From Aquanectria penicillioides (Eukaryota; Ascomycota; Sordariomycetes; Hypocreales; Nectriaceae): 64,000 nucleotides of DNA. Below the pieces are notes generated by a model, which was not told where the DNA came from, searched no databases, and saw nothing but the letters and a program-made list of their open reading frames with translations. The position numbers were made by a program, and so were the translations under genes. Each line of letters opens with the position of its first letter. The first letter of the stretch is position 1. The DNA is taken from NCBI GenBank assembly GCA_003415625.1, contig PYIU01000009.1:2170001-2234000 (forward strand), read 5' to 3'. Below are positions 1 through 11,665 of the stretch, piece by piece.

Positions 1-1592
1 AGTCTAACTTGTAATCGCGTTTTAGAAATCGCTGGGTGCGCTAGCGGCGGTGGATGACCCGCCGTTGTCCACCACCACCAGTACGGAGTACTTGTGCCCG
101 TTATAGTTGATTACGATACTCTTACAACGTTATCGCGCCTGGCGGCGAACCGGACGAACGGCGCTGGAACACACCCTCGTCGTCGGCGCGCCATGTGACG
201 CCGCCCAAACGCACACTTACACAATCGCAGGCCTGGGGGTTGGATGGGTGGGCCTGCCATCCAAGCCATTGTCCAGAGAGAGTGAGACCGTACAGAGAGC
301 ATCACCGCACGGGCGCAGAGTAGCGCAGAGCAGCACAGAAGCTCTCGTCTGCTGCCCCTGCAAACCGCGTGGTTTCTGTGTGTTTTTATTTTATTCCTTT
401 CTCTTCGTGCCCCTCCATGTACACAGCTCCTGCAAGCCACGGCAGCTCTGCATCCCTCACTGCTATCAGCTCATGGCGGGCACGAGGCTTTGGCGGGGAA
501 GGGGTGACATGGGAGGTCAGGGCCCTGAAATGCCACTGTAGACCTGCAGCCGCCGGCCTTGCTTTTTTGGGGGGGTCCGAACAAAACAGAAAAGGTGTGT
601 GGGTGGTGTGTGTGTGTGTGTGTGTGTGTGTATGCGCCATGTTGCAGAATCTCCTCGGGCTGCGGAAGAATGGCTGCGGAGGAATTCCCAACCACGAGGA
701 CACCGCGTGGTAAGACTGGGATTGCGTGAATAAAACGCGATGGGGGGGGGGGGGGACCGAATGAGGGGAGTAACAGAGGGGGGTGTGCGTCAACGAGGAA
801 GGGAAAAAAAACCACCCTCCCCATAAAGCAGTTGAGAGTCAAAAAAGCAATGTGCAAAGATTAGCGGACAAGATTAAGAAGCTGGGGTGAAAGTCCACAA
901 ATGCGTGATGAGCACAAGGGCTTTCCGGGACGGGGAGGCCGCAGAAGCAACAAGGACGCTCGATAGGGTTGGATGATCAAAAAGCAATACTGAACAAGGA
1001 TCCCGCGAAACCCTGAATGAAGCGAACCCGTTCGAGATGCGAAGCAGGCAGACGTCAGCAAGGAACGGAACGGAACAGAACCAACCAACAGAGTATTGGC
1101 AAGAAAATTTTGCTATTACACATGTGTATCTTGTTCGAGTCTATGCACATCAAACCAGGCTTCCTACACGATTGCTTTTTTGTACAAGAATGTCCCGCTC
1201 ATCCCTGCTCAATATCAGACGCTATATTGAGATGTTCACATCATTCACTCCATCGAGGCACGCACACCCCTCTTTGCCCACGCATCGCTTTCCCAAGCAA
1301 GTCTGATATCCCTTGCTCCAAAAATCCATTTCTCCTGACTGTCCCTGTAAAAATAAAAATAAAATGTTAACTCCTCGACGCTAAAAATGGGGTATTCGTC
1401 TTCGGTCCTGCATGAACCGATTCATTGCGCATATCCAAGCATCAACGCCACCCCCTTGCGTCGCTGTCCCAAGTCGTGGCTCGTTACCAAGACAAAAAAT
1501 CAAGTAGCCAAGAGTTGCGCATTAACCCCCGAGAGAACAAAGAAAAAAAGAAGTGTTATTCCGATTACGGTCCCTCCCAAAAAACTGCATCT
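1..1592. other. intergenic, 3' flank of the GPCR gene
   Basis: No coding region can be supported here. Open frames on both strands are short, lack family resemblance and run through simple sequence. The stretch holds a (GT)n tract at about 606-632 and a run of about 14 G at 742-755. The last few hundred bases should include the 3' UTR of the minus-strand GPCR gene ending at 1593. No RNA gene was recognised. Confidence 0.6.
606..632. repeat. (GT)n microsatellite
   Basis: An almost pure dinucleotide GT run of about 26 bases in a non-coding region. It is likely length-variable between isolates. Confidence 0.9.
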
Positions 1593-3051
1593 CTAAGGAT
1601 GTCGTCCATCGTCCGAGTGTGCGGGACTGCCTGCCAGCTCCGTCATGCTCTCGGTCTCGTATGTCTTGTTCGTCCTTGTCACATTGCGGAATCCAGCAAT
1701 ATTGTGGCGGTGATGATGGTGGTGATGATGATGGGTATGGGTAGCCTCGTTTGTCATGCCTCCGACCAGTTCCGTCACATCGGGCCGTCGTCCCAAGCGC
1801 AAATCTGATGCTAGGTTCTTCACTGCGGCCCAAGAGGTTACCATGTAGATGAGGGCATTCCAGAATCCCTGCAACGGCAGCACAAACGCGCTCATAAATT
1901 CCAGTGGTATCGACGCAGACTTAGTGTGAAGTACCGAGAAGACACGATTGGCGCTTGATGGGATCCAGGTGATGAGGATCGCAGTGAAGAACAGAATGGC
2001 ACACTTGGCGTATGACCAGGCTGCGTTGTTCAAATCCCGATGGCGTCTGCGAGCCGGGATGGCTGTCGATTGCGGCGCGGTCGATTGCATAGGAAGGGGA
2101 GGCGGCTGCTCAATGGGAAGTACGTGGTCACCAATATCACCAGAGCTCGTGTCGGCAGAGATTGTGACCGAGTAGTTAGGGTTCTGAGGGTCGTTGACAT
2201 CGGCGGCTCGGTGACTCAAGTTCTGCATTTGTAAGCCGTTCGTTCGATCCACCACCTCTGTTGTCACAGACACCTCAGTCGTCTTGATCGTGGTGAGGTG
2301 ATCGCCAATGGATGCCATGTCCCGGTCTGTAGAACTGAAGTTGTACAACTCCTTTCGCTTGAGGTAAATGGTGTGACCACAGCGGATATAGATGAAGAAA
2401 GTAAGGAAAATGACAACCCTGATATAGTTAGATTTGGTTTGATATTTGCCTTCGCGCCATGACTTACCAGATGGGACCGTAGAATGTGGCAATACGCCAG
2501 ATGTCCCAGTCAGGGGCTACCCAGCACCACAGCACAGCATCACCATACATGCGCTGGCCTTCATCGTTCTTGATGAAAACATATACGATGGCCGGGACGA
2601 ACGGGACACCGTAGCAGCCAATCAAGTAAGGGATTTCCATGCGGCGTAGCCGACGGGCATCAAACTTGAAGTAAAAGGTCAGGTACACGTTGATGGCCAT
2701 GGCCAGGGTCCAGAGAGCATCGGCCGGCATGAACCTGCAGCATGTTAGAACCGTCCTCTAAGAAATGAATGGCAGCAAAACGCACATCTGGACTAGGAAG
2801 GCCTGAAACTGGCACCCGACAGAGTTCGGAGAACCTATGTAAGTCCGTGACATCAAAGTGCCGACGTTGGTCATCATGTTGCCAAAGGAGGCGTAGAAGA
2901 CCAGTCGATTGATGGGCTTGTGGAAAGACTTCGATGCAATGAAGGTGGCGATGACAAACAAGGAGCCCAGAAGCGAGAAGACGGAGCAGACTCGCTCGAG
3001 AATGCTCAGAGCCTCAAGTTGCGAGGGATTCAAATGTTCTGACGTCGACAT
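1593..3051 (-). CDS. cAMP-receptor-like G-protein-coupled receptor
   Basis: Seven-helix plasma-membrane receptor expected to signal through heterotrimeric G proteins; the ligand is unknown. Three exons: 3051-2786, 2734-2468 and 2418-1593, with introns of 51 bp (2735-2785) and 49 bp (2419-2467), both GT...CAG, giving 452 aa. The start is the first ATG in frame, in a GCCATGTC context. Visible segments: TM1 about residues 16-36, TM2 43-63, TM3 75-105 (contains MFMPADALW across the first junction), TM4 118-138, TM5 160-186 (across the second junction), a long third cytoplasmic loop about 187-310, TM6 310-335, TM7 346-379, then a 73-residue tail with an eight-His run. The TM3-TM5 pattern matches the Dictyostelium cAR-type family that includes Neurospora GPR-1 to GPR-3. 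The family call is firm; subtype and function are inferred. Confidence 0.9.
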
Positions 3052-6000
3052 GGCTGCGGTGTTGAAGGCACGATTTCGGGATTTATGGCGTAGAGGTGCG
3101 GCGTTTGCCGAGGCTCGAGTTATCGGAGAGTCGACAAGAGAAGGCAATTAACTCGTTCACCGAGGTATGGTCATTTCTCGCAAGTTTCAATAAATCCTAG
3201 AGGTAAAGAGTCTTGAGCCAAAATGCCAGACAGTTTGTGTTGGACCAAGTTGGTCGCGATTTTTGATGAGAGGTGATATGTGACAAGATGGCAGGCCCAG
3301 TGGAGGGAAGGACGGAAGGGGCGCTGTGATGACGTGCAGACGACAGGTCTCTGAAGCGAGGACTCGGGCGTTTGGCCTTTGTGATATGGCAGATGCGAAG
3401 GAAACAAGCAACGCCAGTTGACAAAAGGGGATGGAACAGCGAGCAAATAAAGCTTGGCCCTGGTCAAGATAGTACAGCACTGGGTGATGATCAATGCATG
3501 GCAAGGACAAACGCCGTGGAGGGTATGACGGCGATGAATCGAGAGGGGGGGGGGACACTCGGATTCAAGTACACCTCAAGACGTCAGTCTAAGAGAGGAC
3601 TGGCGCGAGGGCAGAGGGAGAGGGGAAGGATGGTTCGAGGACTGGCCGAAATAGGAACGGGGGAGAGAGTAGTTAATGACAGGGCGTGTGTATTTGGAGA
3701 TTTTCCTGCCGCCCTTTTGGGAGGGTCAAGCAGAAGAGAAAGGGTCTGGGCGTCTCTGTATGCTGGTGTCGACAGCCAGGGTCCTAGGAGGGTGTGCGTT
3801 TTGGTCGGTGCTGCTAAGAGGCTTGCTAGACCGGGGGCTCACGGTGGAGGTATGGATGACGGATGAGGATGGGATGGCTGATGGGATGAGATCAAGGCGT
3901 CGTTCTAACGTGGTTGGTTTTGACCATGTTCCAGGGATCTCTGGCCGGTGCCAACTCAGGATTGCGGCGCCGTGGCGTCTGATGACTCCAGGATGGAAAA
4001 AGGCTAGGGGTTGAGGCGACTAAGGAAGGGTTGGGGATTCGGGGAGGAGACGGAGAGGGGAATAGTTTGGAGATAGGGCAGGTTGATGCCAGAACGGACG
4101 AGAGGGAGAAGAAGGGAAGAGGAGGAGGAAAAGAAGAATCTGAACAAGATGGGATCGTGTGGAGAAGCGGACTGCGAGCTGTATCTATTCCATGGGTGAT
4201 GCGTCACGGCAACCATCTGCATCTGCAGCGGAAGCCAACAAACGGGTCCCGTCCGTACATGGCCAGCGTCCAAGCATCTACGATGTAGGGGATCTGCAGC
4301 ATCAACAGCAAGTCAGAAAATGGGCTGGCTAGCCCCGGGTAGGGGAAGGGACCTGGACCTGGACCTGGGTATGTGGGCGGAGGGCGTAGAGGGCTCCAGA
4401 CGCATCCATCCGTGACTGCATACAGACGGAGGAGGACGAGACGGGATCTGTGCTTTGCAGTTGCGTTTCGCCGACCAAGATATGCTGAAGGGCCGACAAC
4501 CTTTGGCCCGCGAGTGATCAAGGCGTCACCACCGTCCAAGGGTGTCCCGGAGCCCGCGAGACAGGGATGGTTTCTCAGCGAGGCGAATCATGGCTCCCGG
4601 GGAGCACAAGAGAGCGGTGGCACTGACAGGAGCGACAGCAAAGTGGTCGCAGAGCATTAGCGGGTTTAGCAGTGGCGACGCAACGGCTAGCGTGGGCGAT
4701 AGGCAGCTCTTGCAGTGGCGCCCGAGGGACCTTGCGAGATAGAGACGAACATCATCGCATGGAAGGGTAATAAGGGCACGCGCATACATGGGCATGTCGA
4801 TAGTTGGCCAGCAAAACGTTGTGTGAGTGCCGTGTGCGAGGGCGGTGCGTGTGGGGATGAAAGGTCAAAAAGTGGGTGTGTGGAGTTGTTGTGGAGCGGA
4901 GAGCGGGTTGGTCAGCAGCGCCCTCATGGACGCACCCTTGTTGCTCACTCGACTCTTGTGCACTGAACACACTCAAGGCTCTCACGCACTCAAGCAGACC
5001 AGACTTCGTTATTAACGGAAGCAGCCCTAGCTCGAAAGGCCGGGGGGGCCTGACTACTCAAGCTGGGGTACCAAGGCCTTTCCGGGGTTGGTCAAGTCCA
5101 ACCAGACCATCGTGCTCTTGAGACATCCGGCCCATCCCCTTTCCCTTTGTCAGTAGGCTGCCCGTCCAACCGCCCTGTGCTTTGTGCTTTGTGCGATGCG
5201 CTCGGTGCCATGTAACGGATTCTCTCCATCACGGCCCTCTCGAACCGTCTCCGGAGCTTTTATCCAGAAAGCCGCCAGGAGGCACGGCGATGGCTTGTTT
5301 CTTGTACGGCCGCGACGGTGGCCAACGTCTGTGCCTAAATGCCCGAAGACGGTGCTATCTCGTCAATCACATATGATCGTCGATGGTGAAGATGGCGGCG
5401 CTTGGTCTTTGCTTTTGCTCAAGGCATTTTGTCCGAGCGGACCCAGATAGAGGCTCATCGCACATGAAATCGACGACATGGACCCAATGCCCCGACAAGA
5501 CGGACTCAACTGACCACTGTACTTGGCACTATTTTCAACACTCGACGAACTCGCCTGAGATGCTGTTGGTTGCACACAGACATGGACACGGACAACACAC
5601 GTGGACTCGGACGGGACGGATGAACACACGGGCTGGCACATGCAAACATCAAGCGTTGACGGCTCGAGTGCCCGAGTCTCGAGCGGAAACCCAAACGGCC
5701 GTGAGTCGACGGGCGGGCGGCGACGCTTCTCATGCGGTTTCTGCAAGCCATGCATTATATTCAATCTCTTTTCCCCCGTATCAGCAGGTGGTTAAATCAT
5801 CAGCTTGCCCTTGCTTTTTTTTTCAGCCCTTCTAGAACGCACGACATCGACGCCTCGCCACATTTCTAATTGCGCAGACTGCGAAAAATTCAATGGGCGC
5901 CTGAAGAGATTTTTGGCCAATGCCATCGCGGTGGTTCGGCTTGTGCGTACAGCACAATGCAAAGGACCGCAAAGTAAAAGGACAGTCGTCCAGATCCACC

Positions 6001-6373
6001 ACCCAAGACCTACCAATGTTCAGCTACAACGCCAGCAGTCTGCGCGCGCCAATCATGAAGCCGGCCGCCAGGAGCCATAGATCCATAGATCCACCAGCAA
6101 CAGCCCTTGGCGCGGGGTTTTGGCGCACACTCCGGCTTCTGGGCCTCCTCCTTGGCAGTCCTCGTCTGAAGCCCCCATTCGGGACCTCGCTGCGGGCGGC
6201 GAGTACGTATTTGACTCGGCGAATGGAACTTTGTTGTCTCGGGTGCCTGAACCTGAGCTCTCCCTTCCCTATCCGTACCGAGAAATTGTTCCCCGTCCTC
6301 GCTTGCTGGCTTGGCTGTTGGCCGACGGGCCTTGTGTCTTGGCTCCCCAGGTTGCCAAGCGCAGCAGCGCAGG
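3052..6373. other. intergenic, upstream of the GPCR gene
   Basis: No supportable gene. This is presumably the promoter and possibly a long leader of the minus-strand GPCR gene. It contains purine-rich tracts (about 3540-3660 and 4030-4150) and scattered short frames without protein-like composition. No tRNA or repeat family was recognised. Confidence 0.5.
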
Positions 6374-6930
6374 CTAGAGGAGGGAAATAACTACTGCAGC
6401 AGATGATTCGAGGGTGAAAGGCGGAGCTTCTAGGGTAATAAGTGACTGATTCTCGCAACTCGTAGAGCCAACAGAACAGAAGGAAGCAGAGAGTCGGTAA
6501 TAAAGTGTGGGAGGAAGACTAGTGAACGGCAGCGTCATCTCCGTGTCTGGGTTCTCCCAGTGAGCAAAAAGCATCGCAATCAAACCTGCGGAGAAGGAAA
6601 AAAGAAAAGAAAAATTAAAAATGCCTCTCAATCATGTTCATACCGATGCCGTGGATGAGCGGTCAACAACCAAACTGCTGCACCTCGCTGCGCTGCAAGC
6701 AACACACTGAACGGTCCCCACTTACACGGGATGGGCCAGAGGCGAGGGTAACCCAGCATCAAGGAGGCGATGAAGTGTGCTGGCACACAATAGTCGATAA
6801 GAACCCACAACCACAGCATCAATAGACCACGCCCTTTCTTAATTATTCGTTGGTCATTACGGAGCTGAGACAAAGACACTACGAACACAGCCAGTAAATC
6901 CATGCTGGGCACAACAGAATGCGGCGGCAT
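6374..6930 (-). CDS. possible small membrane protein (weak candidate)
   Basis: Family not recognised. Two exons can be joined in frame: 6930-6726 and 6585-6374, with an intron at 6586-6725 that has a consensus GTAAGT donor and a CTCCGCAG acceptor after a T-rich tract. The product would be 138 aa. The first exon contains a strongly hydrophobic, Trp-rich stretch (LLMLWLWVLIDY, then FIASLMLGY), and the hydrophobic run continues across the junction (PCLIAMLFAHW). This suggests two or three membrane segments. A hydrophobic stretch can arise by chance, the C-terminal 40 residues look unremarkable, and no upstream exon was found. It may be a fragment of an older gene or not a gene at all. Confidence 0.25.
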
Positions 6931-9900
6931 GCGACAGTGACGATTGTGGCCGATCCCAGCGGGCAGCGAGCAACACACACCGGTGGGCGATTAGCGGCGG
7001 TTGTGGCCATTACACTTTCGATCCCTCCTCCCAAACCAAACCAAACCCGAGTTTGATGCTCGACTGCTCACGCGAGTGTAACCGTTCTGGCAGCAGTAGC
7101 TGGCTCGACCAGAGGTTCAAGGCTCACGCGTCAAATCAGAGCTGCAAGACAGCGGCGAAGGGGCGGCCCAGCGGCTGCGACAGATGCTTCGCCCCACAGA
7201 CAGCATTGAGCAGGGACAAGCAAGGTTGGCGATCCTCGCATCCATCGCTCAAGTGTCAGTTGCGGCGCTGCCATTGCTGCTGCTGGCGAGAGAGCTGTGT
7301 CTCCGTCACGAGAGCTTCCTTGTTTAATGGGCGTCGCCGCGTGCTGTGTTTCGCTGCGCCTGCGAGCGCGCCATGGCATGACTCCGTTGCGGCGTCCTTC
7401 GCGCGTGCTATGCCACTGTGCCACGGTTTCGCTCGCAAGCCATGTCCCGATGAAGACTTTTCTGCTTGAGCTTTTTGCTTCTTCCTCTTGTGGTTGTTCC
7501 CCACGTTTTCCTTTTTCCTTTTCCCCTCTGGTCGGGACCCAACAGCCGTGTCTTGGCTGTGGGCAGTGGGCTGTTTGTGGGGCATAGGGCGCTCAATCCA
7601 CCGTCGACCCAAGACACCCATCCAAATTCCTGGGATATGTCATCCATATATGTCTCTTCATGTCTCGTCTCTAGATGTCGCTCTTGGGCAGCCCATCATC
7701 TCTGGCTTTCGTTTCTTGTTTTCTCTTCTTGGTTTTAGCCTTCTTATTTCCCCTAGTTCCTTCGGATTCCCGATCGCGCCATCAATGCTAATCGCCACGT
7801 GGACGCTCGCATATCCTTTCCCGCCCTGGAAATCCTACAGCATGGCCCCAGGGGTGACACGCGCTATAGCACGTCAACTGGTGCCAAACCGCACGCCAAA
7901 ACCCTCCCACAAGTCACCCTCCCTCACCAGACGCCACCAAACTTTGTCGACGAGCCAGTCAGAAATGCCACGGAGACACCCAATGCAAAATGCAGCTGCT
8001 GCCAACCTTGCTCCCGGCTTCATGGCGGAAGCCAGGGTCTCTTTTCGCGTGTGCCCTCCTCGTGTCCTCCTCGTGGTCCATCGCCATGCTCCTCGGCGAC
8101 TATCTCCTCTGCCACGTTTTGATGCTGTGTTCTAGACTGTGCCAGGAAGCGTGCCCCCCCCCCCCCTTGCAACGCCTGTCTCAATGGAAAACGAACATCG
8201 TGCCATGACGGCGCACCCTGACGGCACAGTCACCCCGTAGCCCTAGCTCATTCGTCCAGAGCGACGTCCGTTCGCAACAGGCCCTCCCTGCTCGCGTCCT
8301 CGACATCCCCGGACGGCTCGTTCGCCCTGTGTAATCGCCATCTTGGAGACCCTTGGAACCCTCTCTCGTTCTGGGAGATTTCCCCGCAGCAGCGGTCAGA
8401 ACCTGGTCCAATTTCCAGATCCCTATAGTCACTTACATGAGATCTGCATCAATCCTGGAGCGCCCGGAGTCATGCTCATCGTCCTGCCAGCCTGAGAGGT
8501 CCCTTTGCCCAGCGTGGGGTTGCGCTCTTGTAATCTTCCCCCTGGACGCTGTATCAAACATGCCCTTCCAAGCGCTTACTTGCTGGCCCCCGGATCGTCT
8601 AATTGTTCCCCGTGCCCGACATGCGCTGCCTCTCCTTGCAGCGTACGTGGTCCCTTCCCCCCCCCCCCCCCTCTCTCTCTCTCTTTACTGTTACTCACTG
8701 TGTAAGCTTTCTTCCTAGCTTCGCAGCGAATTAGCGGCGGTTGCTACGACGCCAATGCCCGTGTTTGGCTACACCGTTGGCATCTCAGCTTTTGCCCCTC
8801 TATTCCCGGACCAAAGCTTGCCCATCGCTCCTGAGCCATTTGCCAGGCACGGGAACGCTTAGGAACGCTTCAAGGCGCATTTGAACCTTGGGGTTTCCAG
8901 CTCTTCCGCCTCGCTCCAGGTTCAAATAACGCCCATCCCAAATTTTCGGGGTCAGGGTTAGCAGCTGGGCCCAACGCCCGCTGTCACCCGCATCCAGCGT
9001 GCTAATTAGCCCTAATGGCTAGAGATAGCCAACGCCATGGTCGATTTGATGACAAAATCACAGGCAATCTACCAGGCATCTGGGTCGACTCCACCGGATT
9101 CTTGCATCGTGAACCTCGCTGTCAACGACATAGCCACCGTGCCACGGCTTCCCCCGTCAGGGAACCATGCTGAAATCGAACGGTGGAGAGTGTAGTGCTT
9201 CATCTGACACCAGGGTGCTTCACCCCCGGCCGCCATGGGCGTCGCCCCAGAGCCATCCTGGCCACGCTAGATTGACGAAGAGCAGAGTTACATCGACAAT
9301 CTTGCTGCGTGCGGTCTTCGTCACCCTTCGCTTGTAAGGGCCCTGCCTCGCCAGAACTCTACATCTACTCCTCGTCGTACGACGTCGTATATCGTCCAAA
9401 CTCCCAAAAGCCTCCAAGGGTCTTGACGCTCGTCATCGCAATGTTGACACATGGCGCCCTCAAGGCTAGGTTCGCAGAGGCATCCTAAAAAAAAGTTGTT
9501 ATTGTGGTCTGCCAACCCCTGCTAGGCATACCGTCAATGTCGCAGGAACTGTTTATCTTTCCGGTAGCTTAAAGACGATAGAGGCGATGTGATGCAAGCC
9601 GCCATCGACAGGCCTAGAAGATATCGCTGCTTCGTCGTCATCGGAGTGAATGCTTCCGAGCCCATCGCCCAGCCATGCCACCTTGCTTCCTGACTCCCCA
9701 GCGGAGCTTGAACCCAGTCCCTTGCCCTTCCATTGGCGTCGTCAACGAGAGTGTTGGGTTTTAGGTCCCTGAGGGCGCCGAGATGTCTCGGCTGGCCCCG
9801 TTTGCCCGCTTCGGGTAACATATAGAGCTAGATAGCGATGTTACGCTCCAGCGGCCTACGACTGACTCGACAGCACCGAGTTCCCGGAGCTATTCCCGGC

Positions 9901-10934
9901 GACTAGCGAATGTCGTCTAGAACCTAGCGCTGACGTAGGCGGCACTGTTGGAGAGTGTCTCCCATTTTCGCCTGGTGTTGTCCTCAGGGGCAGCGTGATA
10001 GACGGCAAGCCTGGACGGAAACATGGAAGCTGATCGATTGGTCAAAGGGAATAGCATCAGGAAATCGTCAGCTGATCGGAGACTATGCCGATCGACTTTA
10101 TCAAGGGGACTGCCGTATCGAGTTCGCCTCATTTCGCATTCCCTTGTCTCGAGGACACGGGGCGAGTTCCCTTCTAGGACCTGTCTAGATTTCCATGACA
10201 CCATGAATCGTAATCCTCGGGCCTGGGCTCAGAGTGCGTAGGCCTCCAGGCATTGAAGTGCCCTGTAGCATCAATCTAAGCTCGCCCCCGTGTTAGATGA
10301 TAAATCCGGCATCTTGGCAACTGTAAGATATTGCGAGGAAGCATTCCTTAGAGTTCGACATAAGACAGCATTGCGTTGCTTGGCTTGGCTTCTCCTGGAC
10401 GGTTCCCGTTATCCACAACCCCAGAGATGCAAAATTTGGTAATCACCCCGGGGGATCGGCAGCCCCAGGTTTCCACGCAGTCAGAGAAGCGGCCCACTTG
10501 TTGTATCTAGATCGTCTACCTCGCAGTGGACAGTTGTTGGCGTTGGCGTTTGGGCTTGAATCCGTTGATCCACGACGCCGAAAGATCCGCGCCATCGCTC
10601 ACGGATCAGACTGAACGTTCCGATAATATTGCATTAAATCCGAGTTTTCAAGAGCTATCGTTGGGGGCTTGTGTTGAGATTTACAAAGCCATTGCCTGGT
10701 TGATAGTTTGACACCCAAAGCAGCAGACGGCGCTCACAAGTCCATGATGACCATTGATCAACATATTCGCTAGATCAGGTCCATTTACATCAGCCAACTC
10801 CACAATAAATGAATCTGAATCGTGATCAGACTTGAACCACTAAGTAACGGAATATTCCGAGTCTTAATTTTAATTTCGTCAGATTGCATTTTTGTTGAAC
10901 GGAAAACAAAGACTCTAGGGTAGGGCATATTGGA
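6931..10934. other. intergenic
   Basis: No gene can be supported. The stretch has poly-C runs at about 8155-8166 and 8657-8670, the latter followed by a CT run, and short unconvincing frames on both strands. From about 10.3 kb the sequence becomes visibly richer in A and T, marking entry into the accessory-looking island. Confidence 0.5.
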
Positions 10935-11016
10935 TGTTGAAAGTGTAGAACCCAAAGTACCACTTATTTCGGCAAGGGGGTACCTCCAGTTTTTGCTGAG
11001 GTGCTATAGTTCAATA
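10935..11016 (+). repeat. 82-bp direct repeat, left copy
   Basis: Left copy of the pair described for the LTR-like element. It starts TGTTGAAAG and ends at TTCAATA. Confidence 0.9.
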
Positions 11017-11293
11017 GGTTATAAGACCAGTTCGTCGCTGCCGCCACTGTATTGGTCGCACAATTCGCTTCGTATTGTACACAATTGTTGCACAAGACCA
11101 AAAAACAGAATAAAAAGGCAAAAAGTCCCTTGGTTCGATTCCCTACCACTAGGGGAGATTAAATGGATCTTCTAGACCGAGCCAGAGCCATAGAGCCAGA
11201 GCTAGATATGCCAGTTCTAGTAAAACGGATCCAGCCCACATACACAAGTCAAGCTTGCGATTTGAAAGGCCCAATCACTAGCTTGAGGGGGAG

Positions 11294-11375
11294 TGTTGAA
11301 AGTATAGAACCTAAAGTACCACTTGTTTCGGCAAGGGGGTACCTCCAGTTTTTGCTGAGGTGCCATGGTTCAATA
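11294..11375 (+). repeat. 82-bp direct repeat, right copy
   Basis: Right copy, preceded by a purine-rich tract. It differs from the left copy at five positions, all transitions. Confidence 0.9.
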
Positions 11376-11665
11376 TTGGAGGTTGAGGTTCAACAGACAA
11401 ACGAGTGATATAGTGCAGGTGACAACACGAAGGTCATGAGAAGGAAGGAAAATTAATTTGTGGTTAATAGAGAGGTATTATGGAAACTCATTAAAATATC
11501 TCTTTGAACTCCCTTTGATAGTGTCGTTGCAAAAGTAGTTTATCAGTCCACTTTAAGATCTTAGTCACAGTCATCATTCTCGATAGGCATCCATTCTATG
11601 CCTCGTGAAACAGTGAATAAAAAACCCTCAGTCTAAATTACCAAACCCGAACTCCTAAGTATGAG
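11376..11665. other. AT-rich spacer
   Basis: AT-rich non-coding sequence between the LTR-like element and the end of the HNH-family gene. It probably includes the 3' UTR of that minus-strand gene. Confidence 0.5.

Larger units (their letters stand above)
10935..11375 (+). mobile_element. decayed miniature LTR-like element (TRIM-like)
   Basis: Two direct repeats of 82 bp (10935-11016 and 11294-11375) lie 359 bp apart, start to start. Both begin TGTTGAAAGT, and the second is immediately preceded by a purine tract (gagggggag). That is the arrangement of a polypurine tract and the start of a 3' LTR. The repeats match at about 77 of 82 positions, and all five differences are transitions. After 82 bp the copies diverge, so the right-hand copy looks truncated or overwritten. 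The internal part has no coding capacity. It contains GGTTCGATTCC at about 11131, identical to a Pol III B-box, followed by a small perfect hairpin (CCCTA-CCAC-TAGGG). Being a non-autonomous LTR element is inference; a tRNA-derived SINE fragment is an alternative. Confidence 0.55.

Noticed and set aside
3052..3147. Longer N-terminus for the GPCR starting at 3147
   Set aside because: The upstream codon is TTG, not ATG. The ATG at 3051 has good context and gives a normal short extracellular N-terminus.
11120..11160. tRNA gene, because of GGTTCGATTCC
   Set aside because: The T-arm stem pairs at only about two positions and no A-box, anticodon arm or acceptor stem is present. Kept only as a B-box-like motif in the LTR-like element.
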